From: an uncultured Bacteroidales bacterium
GTDB taxonomy: Bacteria; Bacteroidota; Bacteroidia; Bacteroidales; Paludibacteraceae
Length of the DNA: 64,000 nt
Direction: 5' to 3'
Assembly: GCA_902778935.1 (NCBI GenBank)
Contig: CACYZT010000003.1
Coordinates: 62,001 to 126,000 of the forward strand
Shown here: positions 1-6,362 of the stretch, in pieces
Layout of the letters: each line of letters opens with the position of its first letter
Numbering within the stretch: the stretch's first letter is position 1
Notes under the pieces: generated by a model
Told to the model about the DNA's origin: nothing
The model's input: the letters and a program-made list of their open reading frames with translations, nothing else
The model's database searches: none
Position numbers and translations under genes: made by a program

Positions 1-414
1 GACCAAAGTCGGTTCATGGAAGACCATATACGGGCGTTTGCGCATGTATGTATTTTTGGCACTATCGCACGCGTAATGGGCGGTTTTGTTAGCATCCTTG
101 AGCAGTTTCCACAGTTCGGGCGTGTTGGCCTTGGATATCTCGATGCCCACTATCGGCGAGAAGATAACCGCCATTCGGTCGATGCTATACTCGGCATCCA
201 GACGCGCTTTCTCTCCTCTGGGCGTCGGACGCATCCGTTTGCCCCACTGGTACTGCGCCGTGTCGTAAGCGTAGCGCATCTCGTTGGTTTGCGGCGGTCC
301 GGGCAAGTAGTGGAGCGCGTTGGGCATTTCCGGCGATGTGAAATACGGATGTGCCTTCGCCATCAATCCAAGCGACAGCACCAAAAACGGAAGGATAAGA
401 CAGATTTTTTTCAT
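1..414 (-). CDS. Class A acid phosphatase (PAP2 superfamily), 3' part cut by the window edge
   Basis: The visible 138 codons start with a signal peptide (MKKICLILPFLVLSLGLMAKA), so the product is periplasmic or outer-membrane associated. Near residues 120-130 the sequence KNTYMRKRP fits the KX6RP phosphate-binding motif of PAP2 phosphatases. The preceding stretch (residues ~85-120) resembles the PhoN/PhoC class A non-specific acid phosphatases. The later PSGH and SRX5HX3D motifs would lie beyond position 1 and cannot be checked. The start at 414 is chosen because it follows a good Bacteroidetes promoter and opens directly into the signal peptide. The expected role is releasing phosphate from organic monoesters. 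Family assignment is fairly sure; substrate is unknown. Confidence 0.8.
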   Translation of the reverse strand, partial: MKKICLILPFLVLSLGLMAKAHPYFTSPEMPNALHYLPGPPQTNEMRYAYDTAQYQWGKRMRPTPRGEKARLDAEYSIDRMAVIFSPIVGIEISKANTPELWKLLKDANKTAHYACDSAKNTYMRKRPYMVFHEPTLV

Positions 415-997
415 ATAAACAAGTGTTTTTAGTCAAATTCGGGTGCAAAGGTACAACTTTTTTGCGACATACGCAAGAGTGTACGCATTTTTTGTCGGTC
501 GAAACGGGTTCGAAAGTGACTCCTTGCGAGGCTTGATAAGCGGCTCTAAGTGCGCTATATATGGTAGTATAGACGAAGGAGAAAAAATGCGGATATTGTT
601 TCTTGTCCGGTTCGGGGTTAATGAGCTGTGCCAAGAACCGAGTACGCCACTCTAAGGAGGCAGACGAGTGATCGCTCTCAATGTCGTGGGCTTGTCGCTG
701 AGCAAGTTTGATAAGTTCGCGGTTGGCTTGACAAGCGTCGGACCAATGGGTGGGGAAATGGTAAGTGTAGAGTTCGTGCAATCCCAGATGATGTCTGGAA
801 GGGCGCACGACGATGCGTGCGCGGCGTTTCTGACCGGACTTGACGGTGTCTAAGGCACCACGGATAGAGGTAATGAACGAGCATGTGGTAAAATACTTCG
901 TACCTCGTGCCGGTCGAAGAGCTGCGGGACGGCGAACCGTTTCGCCCAAATAGGCGTTAATAGCCGCCAAAATGATAGATTTTTGATGTTTTGCCAT
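185..997 (-). CDS. Unrecognised basic ORF whose 3' part runs into the phosphatase gene
   Basis: The open frame begins MAKHQKSIILAAINAYLGE and is rich in Arg, Lys and His through about residue 165, with no signal peptide or membrane segment. From residue ~175 it reads through the phosphatase promoter and then, out of frame, through the phosphatase gene. That tail is almost certainly not meaningful, so only about 480-997 is supported. Either the true stop has been lost or the gene is decayed. A consensus promoter at 1131-1161 reads into it. I do not recognise the family. The basic, soluble character would fit nucleic-acid binding, but that is a guess. A short repeat shared with a gene near 35.9 kb lies in its leader (1048-1073). 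Confidence 0.35.
   Translation of the reverse strand: MAKHQKSIILAAINAYLGETVRRPAALRPARGTKYFTTCSFITSIRGALDTVKSGQKRRARIVVRPSRHHLGLHELYTYHFPTHWSDACQANRELIKLAQRQAHDIESDHSSASLEWRTRFLAQLINPEPDKKQYPHFFSFVYTTIYSALRAAYQASQGVTFEPVSTDKKCVHSCVCRKKVVPLHPNLTKNTCLYEKNLSYPSVFGAVAWIDGEGTSVFHIAGNAQRAPLLARTAANQRDALRLRHGAVPVGQTDASDAQRRESASGCRV
446..476 (-). promoter_or_regulatory. Bacteroidetes-type promoter for the acid phosphatase
   Basis: Read on the minus strand, TACCTTTG (446-453) is a consensus -7 box. TTG at 474-476 lies 20 nt upstream, as expected for the primary sigma factor of Bacteroidetes. The start codon at 414 is about 30 nt downstream. Confidence 0.8.
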
Positions 998-1130
998 AAG
1001 TGAGTAAGTATTTGATTATTAGTTGATTACAAAAGGATTCATAGTTATAAAGTCTAGGATTGGTTCGAAACGCCTCTGAAAAGCCCCTTTTCCAGGTGTT
1101 GTTTCGATTATTTTTCGTTCAAATCGAGTG

Positions 1131-1161
1131 CAAAGATACAAAAAATTTTTGATATATGCAA
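1131..1161 (-). promoter_or_regulatory. Bacteroidetes-type promoter upstream of the 185-997 ORF
   Basis: On the minus strand TATCTTTG (1131-1138) is the -7 box and TTG (1159-1161) the -33 box, spaced by 20 nt. The start codon at 997 is about 130 nt downstream, leaving an unusually long leader. Confidence 0.7.
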
Positions 1162-1182
1162 ATTTTTTGGCAGTAATAGTAC

Positions 1183-1386
1183 TTATTTATTGCATTTTTG
1201 AGAAAAAAGCAGTTTATACAACTCGCTTCCTCTGTCCCATAGTCCGAGTAAGAGGCCTAAAATTCCGATGGCGACACCAATATTGCAAGCCCAACAGCCG
1301 CAATACAAAACTTTCATCATACAGAGGTATGAAAAAGAGAAAACTAATACAAGCAGTAGTTTGAGTGCCCAAATAACGTATTTCAT
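1183..1386 (-). CDS. Small membrane protein coupled to the SUMF1-domain gene
   Basis: This 67-residue protein starts MKYVIWALKLLLVLVFSFSYL and has two hydrophobic segments (about residues 4-22 and 33-50). They are separated by a Cys-rich turn containing CGCWAC, and a short basic tail follows. It overlaps the stop of the upstream SUMF1-domain gene by four bases (ATGA), a usual sign of translational coupling, which is the main reason for accepting so small a gene. I do not recognise the family. The four cysteines near the first turn could be a metal or disulphide site, but nothing else supports that. Confidence 0.55.
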   Translation of the reverse strand: MKYVIWALKLLLVLVFSFSYLCMMKVLYCGCWACNIGVAIGILGLLLGLWDRGSELYKLLFSQKCNK

Positions 1387-2732
1387 TGTTTTGATATATA
1401 TGTGACTAACCTGAGTGGACGGGATTCATCGTCTGCTTTTTTGAATTGTAATAACACGGGATCATCCGGTTTGGGCAGTTTCACTCCTACTAATTCCGTC
1501 CAAGGAGACAGTTTGTTAGCCGCCTTTCTTTTTCGCTGAATTTGATGAACACTCTGTTTCTTATGCCGGTGATTTACATCCGACCGGAATGGCTCAATAA
1601 TTCCTTGCTGCTCCGCGGCAACTATCTGTTCTGATGATGCGACATAGATAGCAACATTGGACAAACGGCTGCAATATTCGGCAAAGCGCACACGTTCCGC
1701 CTTGCTCATTCCGAGGGCGACATTTTGAATCTTATCCGGTGCATCTTTTAGCATGATTTTTCGCCATAGATTACATGGTATTTCCTCCGAAATATAATAG
1801 GGTTGTTCAGCCGGCACAAAGACGAATCGAATTTTCTTGCCCTTGATACGAACGGAGCGGGTCAAAGGAGGTTCTTCCTGCGGAACTTGCATCATAGGAT
1901 CATCAGGTAATGTAAATGCCACACGAAATCCGATATATTCGGTTGATGTTTCGGGCAAAAACCAGCGGCGTACGGAGAGATGGCTGTTAGCGATACACTC
2001 ATCGTAACTGCCTCCTCGCACGACACGATAGGAGCCTGTGTCTGCGCCGCATGGATTGGGGCGAGTACTTAACTGATAGGCGCCATATAGATCTTGACAC
2101 CATTCGGACACATTTCCGGTCATGTCGTACAAGCCTAATTCATTGGGATGCTTGCGTCCGACCGGATGTTTCCAGTTTCCGGAAGAGGAATAAGTCCACC
2201 CTATACTATCCGCTATGTTTCCTCCCGCAAAACGGAAAGACTGACTTTTGTTTCCGCCTCGCGCCGCGTATTCCCATTCCGCTTCCGAAGGGAGACGAAA
2301 CGGAAGGCCCGTAATACTGTCCAAACGACGCACAAATTCCTGGCAGTCATACCATGAGACATAAGAAATCGGAATCGTCGGATAGCCCTTTGGGCTGATT
2401 ATTTCGCGCTCGGGCATGACTGCACGCCATAATTCGACCGTGACTTCGGTGGTGGCTATATAATAAGGTGAGAGGAAAACAAGGTGAGCCGGTTTGTCCG
2501 TATAAATCTCCGGATCGTATTGGTCTCCTGTTGCTCCCATCAAAAACGAACCGCCCTCCACCCGCTGCATCGTGAGAGGCAAATCTTTACCGTCCGAGCT
2601 GTCTTTTCCAGCTATATGGATTTTTATATCTATCCGTTGTAACGAGTCTGGTACAACGGGTTTATGCCGCCGTGCAAAAGACGGCAGGACCACGAAGAGA
2701 AACGCCAATATTATGACAAATCGTACATGCAC
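1383..2732 (-). CDS. Exported SUMF1/FGE-sulfatase-domain protein
   Basis: The 449-residue product has a signal peptide (MHVRFVIILAFLFVVLPSFA) and a SUMF1-type domain over about residues 55-275. Family landmarks include GGSFLMG, the TTEVTVELW segment, LPSEAEWEYAARGG, GLYDMTGNVSEWCQD, RVVRGGSY and YIGFRVAF. The last ~170 residues match nothing I recognise. The paired catalytic cysteines of true formylglycine-generating enzymes are not seen at the usual place: RGGSYDEC is followed by IANSHLSVRR. A binding or scaffold role, as in many Bacteroidetes SUMF1 proteins, is therefore more likely than sulfatase activation. Its stop overlaps the start of a small membrane protein, suggesting a two-gene operon. 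Confidence 0.85.
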   Translation of the reverse strand: MHVRFVIILAFLFVVLPSFARRHKPVVPDSLQRIDIKIHIAGKDSSDGKDLPLTMQRVEGGSFLMGATGDQYDPEIYTDKPAHLVFLSPYYIATTEVTVELWRAVMPEREIISPKGYPTIPISYVSWYDCQEFVRRLDSITGLPFRLPSEAEWEYAARGGNKSQSFRFAGGNIADSIGWTYSSSGNWKHPVGRKHPNELGLYDMTGNVSEWCQDLYGAYQLSTRPNPCGADTGSYRVVRGGSYDECIANSHLSVRRWFLPETSTEYIGFRVAFTLPDDPMMQVPQEEPPLTRSVRIKGKKIRFVFVPAEQPYYISEEIPCNLWRKIMLKDAPDKIQNVALGMSKAERVRFAEYCSRLSNVAIYVASSEQIVAAEQQGIIEPFRSDVNHRHKKQSVHQIQRKRKAANKLSPWTELVGVKLPKPDDPVLLQFKKADDESRPLRLVTYISKQ

Positions 2733-2821
2733 AAAGCGGATGTAACAAAATCTATGCCAAAGGGCATAAACAAAGACAAGAGGGGAAATTATCGTTTTTT
2801 TTGCAAAAAAATGCGCAATTA

Positions 2822-2853
2822 TTTGCGTATGTCAGAAAAAAGCAGTACCTTTG
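2822..2853 (+). promoter_or_regulatory. Promoter of tRNA-Ser
   Basis: TTTG (2822-2825) and TACCTTTG (2846-2853) form a Bacteroidetes -33/-7 pair with 20 nt between. The tRNA begins 17 nt after the -7 box. Confidence 0.85.
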
Positions 2854-2869
2854 CACGCTTTTTCGAATA

Positions 2870-2958
2870 GGAGAGTTGTCTGAGTGGTCGAAAGAGCCGC
2901 ACTCGAAATGCGGTATACGCATTACGTCGTATCGGGGGTTCGAATCCCTCACTCTCCG
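2870..2958 (+). tRNA. tRNA-Ser (anticodon CGA)
   Basis: The acceptor stem GGAGAGT pairs with ACTCTCC, with discriminator base G at 2958. The anticodon loop reads CTCGAAA, giving anticodon CGA for serine codon UCG. A long variable arm follows the anticodon stem, typical of a class II tRNA, and the T arm contains GGTTCGAATCC. CCA is not fully encoded (GCA then G follow). It has its own promoter and a hairpin terminator, so it is a single-gene unit. Confidence 0.95.
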
Positions 2959-2963
2959 CAGGG

Positions 2964-3006
2964 TAAATGAAAAGGATGTCCATTGACGGGCATCCTTCTT
3001 CATTTA
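2964..3006 (+). terminator. Hairpin terminator after tRNA-Ser
   Basis: TAAATGAAAAGGATG pairs with CATCCTTCTTCATTTA across a 12-nt loop, with one bulged C. The stem begins 6 nt after the tRNA. No strong T-run follows, but the stem is long and the position is right. Confidence 0.65.
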
Positions 3007-3237
3007 TTTGGATAGTGGGGGCCTTCTCAACCCCCGATCGGGAGTTCTCCGCCGCTACGCTCTGTCGATTATTACTCATCTGCGTTATGCTACATTCCAT
3101 AATCGTCTTTGCCGCTTATGGGTAGCATTTACGCATATTTCGTAATTTTCGAATCCCAGGATGCCGCCGGCAGGCATTAGGGTTTTCGAGGTGGGATTGC
3201 CATAGGCAATGTCGGTGTCCTCGAATCCATCAGATAC

Positions 3238-4362
3238 TTATTTTGCCAAGTAACTGAGCAATAATACTGCGAGTATGACTAAGATTATTGTCAAAACATT
3301 TGTTTTCTCCGATGGGTCTGGTTTGATCAATGACGGCTGTTTTGCTATGCCGTTCTTGTGCGCATAGAAATAATTGATACTATCCCTAACTTTGTTCATC
3401 GGGAATACAGACAAATCTATTTGATATATTGAATTTTCAATCTCTTTCTCAGTTATATCAGTATCTGCTAATTCCGCAAAATCTACCATGTCGTCAGGGA
3501 TTTTAGTGTCCTTTTTAAAGAATGTAACTAAATATCCATCAGTTTGTGCCCGCTTGATTTGCTCCCATGAGATATGTATCTCCTTAAAATCCATCTTGAG
3601 ATTCAGCCGTTCGGTATTTGCAGCATATCCACGAATCCCTTTTTCGTCTACGACCAAGTAACTTCGTAATAGTTTACAACTATTTACAAATGCAAGGATA
3701 AATAATACTGAAAGGCCTCCAAAGAAGATTAAAATAAAAAGTAATATTCCGATAGAGGGCGTGCTAATAAATGTTTTGTATAATATTATACCAAACATCG
3801 AAATAATGGCAAGGCAAATTATCGGTATAAAATAGTTTTTTGGTTGCTTGACCGCTTCAAACCGCACTCCTTCTGCGTCAAATATACCCGGGTCATAGTT
3901 AGAATAAATCGCTTTACGCCCTTGTTTGTGTTTTTTATTACGAGTTAGTAACAGAGGAATAATAGTCGGCAAAGCCATAATTGCCACTACGATGATGATA
4001 CATATTAGGATACCCAATAACATATTCCCTCCGGTAACCTTCCTTACCCATCTCCCCAATTTGCCTGGTGCGCTTTTGCGGGGTTTTGCTGGCTGCTGAG
4101 CATGTGTTTTTTCAAAGTCTTTTGTTCGGATAACTATTACACCATAGGCAGCGCGTTCTCCATATAGGTCTGTTGCTTCTTTCTCATTTAAAATGGTAAC
4201 CGAGGCAATATCTTTAGAATCAGGAGTTTCCCCGCCAATTATGCCGTCAACAATGTATAACGGAGCCTGAACATCGTTGTTATTTATAGACAATTTATTC
4301 CCTGCCGTGGTAAAAGGAATGAAGAATAGTAGTAATATTAGGAGAATATGTATCTTACGCAT
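3238..4362 (-). CDS. Membrane protein with an isolated TonB-plug-like segment
   Basis: The 374-residue protein starts with a signal peptide (residues 1-20). Residues 35-81 resemble the end of a SusC-type TonB plug: PLYIVDG, then DIASVTIL, then LYGERAAYGVIVIRTK. No 22-strand barrel follows. Instead there are a basic linker, a membrane segment (about 113-139), two more around 178-225, a soluble region and a C-terminal membrane segment (about 355-372). The plug segment therefore seems reused as a periplasmic module of an inner-membrane protein; what it binds is unknown. It lies 48 nt beyond the yitT genes on the same strand and may share their transcript. Confidence 0.7.
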   Translation of the reverse strand: MRKIHILLILLLFFIPFTTAGNKLSINNNDVQAPLYIVDGIIGGETPDSKDIASVTILNEKEATDLYGERAAYGVIVIRTKDFEKTHAQQPAKPRKSAPGKLGRWVRKVTGGNMLLGILICIIIVVAIMALPTIIPLLLTRNKKHKQGRKAIYSNYDPGIFDAEGVRFEAVKQPKNYFIPIICLAIISMFGIILYKTFISTPSIGILLFILIFFGGLSVLFILAFVNSCKLLRSYLVVDEKGIRGYAANTERLNLKMDFKEIHISWEQIKRAQTDGYLVTFFKKDTKIPDDMVDFAELADTDITEKEIENSIYQIDLSVFPMNKVRDSINYFYAHKNGIAKQPSLIKPDPSEKTNVLTIILVILAVLLLSYLAK

Positions 4363-4410
4363 ATAATAGCGATTTAATTAGCGTTTGAATATTCCAAGGT
4401 CGAATCGCTT

Positions 4411-5397
4411 TTATTTTGTTTTAATTTTGTCAAATCCGGCGCCAAAGACACCTTTTACATCCGCAATAGAAACAAAGGCATTGGGGTCCAGTTCATTCAC
4501 AATCTGCAGTACGAGCGAGGTCTCGGGTTTGCGCACTAAGACAGAGATAACTTTGACCGGTTTTTGGGAATACCAGCCTGTTCCGTCGAGCACCGTGACA
4601 CCTCGGTTAACGGTAGAATTGATAGCAGAGGCAATCTCAGCATAACGGACAGAATAAATCATGAGATGCACCGAACGATGAATACGGGACATAATCCAGT
4701 CCACCGCCAGCGTATAGGAAATGGTCATCGCCACACCATAAAGGACACGCCTGATCTGCAGGTCGGTGGTGTTCACTCCCTCTTCGATCATCGATGCCGG
4801 AAGCGGCAGGAAGAACGCCGAGGCGATAATCAACACATCGCAAGCCAGCATGATATTTCCGAGCGAAATATTCCTATAGTGGTTGATGATCATCGCGACG
4901 ATATCCGTGCCTCCCGATGAGCCGTTCACCGCCAACACGCAGCCCAGACTGAGACCGAAGACGAAACCGCCGATGATGGCACCAACCCAGGGGTCGGAGA
5001 TGATGGGTTCCGGCAAAATAGGAATCACACGATACCAGAAAGTGATAGCCGCGACACCTATCATCGTCCGGATACAAAAGCGCCATCCGACCGTAAATCC
5101 CGCTATAATAAGCAGAATAGTATTAAAGACAAATGTCGTCAGCCAGACAGGAATAGCCCCGCCGTACTCAGGAAAAAGCGACGGGAACCACCCTCCGGTC
5201 ATGTAATAGATGGCGGAACAGATACCCGTCAGACCTCCTCCGACGAAGGCGTGCGGCAGGAGTACCCAGTTGACCATCAACGCCATAGGAGCAATACCGA
5301 TGACGATTATGATATATTCCAGCACCGTGCGCGCCGTAAGAGACTGCGTAGCGTTATGAGGATTGACTAATTGACTATATCTCGGAAGAGGTCCCAT
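4411..5397 (-). CDS. YitT family membrane protein
   Basis: The 328-residue protein has five to six hydrophobic segments in the first two thirds. It shows YitT (DUF161) signatures such as PHAFVGGGLTGI, FTVGWRF and NGSSGGTDIVAMI. A C-terminal DUF2179 domain ends with DPNAFVSIADVKGVFGAGF. YitT proteins are inner-membrane proteins of unknown transport function; DUF2179 is thought to be a ligand-binding module. It sits 29 nt downstream of a paralogue (5427-6355) that has lost its frame, so it may be the only working copy. The start at 5397 gives a cytoplasmic N-terminus of about 25 residues before the first membrane segment. Confidence 0.85.
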   Translation of the reverse strand: MGPLPRYSQLVNPHNATQSLTARTVLEYIIIVIGIAPMALMVNWVLLPHAFVGGGLTGICSAIYYMTGGWFPSLFPEYGGAIPVWLTTFVFNTILLIIAGFTVGWRFCIRTMIGVAAITFWYRVIPILPEPIISDPWVGAIIGGFVFGLSLGCVLAVNGSSGGTDIVAMIINHYRNISLGNIMLACDVLIIASAFFLPLPASMIEEGVNTTDLQIRRVLYGVAMTISYTLAVDWIMSRIHRSVHLMIYSVRYAEIASAINSTVNRGVTVLDGTGWYSQKPVKVISVLVRKPETSLVLQIVNELDPNAFVSIADVKGVFGAGFDKIKTK

Positions 5398-5426
5398 ATT
5401 TTATACCGTTTGAGAGGGGACAAAAA

Positions 5427-6355
5427 TCATTTACCGTTAGCCATAGGGTCAAATCCTTGTCCGAAGACGCCTCGTACCTGGCTCTGGCTGACAAAAGCAT
5501 TAGGGTCTATAGATCGGACGAGTCGGAAGATTGTAGCGGACTCGTATGAGCGCGCGATGGTCGTGACGACCTTCATGGGCTTTTTGTTAAAGCCGCCTTC
5601 CGCCTCGAGGAATGTGCATCCGCGGTGTGCCTGCGTGATGATCGCCTCCGCTATCTCGTCCGCCTTAGTGGAGAAAATCATGAACTGTACAGACTGCCTC
5701 ATCCGGTTCATTACCCAGTCCACAGCCGTCGAGCTCATGAACGTATAGGTCAGACCGAAGAGGATTTTCTCTATCGCGCCTTGTGTGCCTGCCGCCTGAA
5801 TAGTAGGCAGGAAGAACGCCGAGGATATCACCATCATATCCGCCATGAGCAACACTCTGCCTATCGGCAGATGATGGTACTTATTGACAATCATCGCAAC
5901 GATATCCGTACCTCCGGTAGAACCGTTGTTGAGGAAGCATATCCCTAAGAAACAGCCAGTGAACAGACCTCCTATCACCACCGCCATGAACGAATCCGTG
6001 AGCAGCGGCACCGGAGCGATAGGGATCACTTTGAGCCAGATCGTGAGCCACAGTACGCCCCAGATGGTGCGTAATGCGTACCGCCAGCCTACCGTAACTG
6101 CCGCATGAGGGCGGAGCTGAGCCATATCGGCACGTACGTATTCGTCGCAAAATAGATGATCTCGCACAGACCCGTTACGCCGCCTCCTACGATCGCATGC
6201 GGCACCAGCAGCTGGTTGACCGTCAGGGCGTAAGGAATCGTGCTGAGGACGATCATGAACAACTCCTTGACCATGATCCATGGCAACGTGCGACGGTACT
6301 GTTTCAGGTGCTCACGGAGGTTAGGCCTTTGTTTTTTATTCTCTTCCACAGACAT
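5427..6355 (-). pseudogene. Second yitT gene, broken by a frameshift/deletion near 6100
   Basis: Translation from 6355 gives MSVEENKKQRP and a normal YitT N-terminus through PHAIVGGGVTGLCEIIYF and YVPIWLSSAL, then leaves the frame. The rest of the family sequence (VTVGWRYALRTIWG to the DUF2179 end DPNAFVSQSQVRGVFGQGF) continues in another frame to 5427. Next to the intact paralogue (4411-5397), the stretch between PIWL and TVGW is shorter by about 22 nt, which accounts for the frame change. Either the gene is inactivated or the assembly is wrong here. It starts 7 nt after the gcvP stop, so it would be translated from the gcvP transcript. Confidence 0.8.
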
Positions 6356-6362
6356 TCCTTTT

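Noticed and set aside
2819-3100. 93-codon minus-strand frame over tRNA-Ser
   Set aside because: It is the reverse complement of the tRNA (giving the familiar spurious GFEPPI-type peptide) and its flanks.
3007-3237. Possible gene after tRNA-Ser
   Set aside because: No frame with a start, ribosome binding site and sensible composition; nothing recognisable in these ~230 nt.
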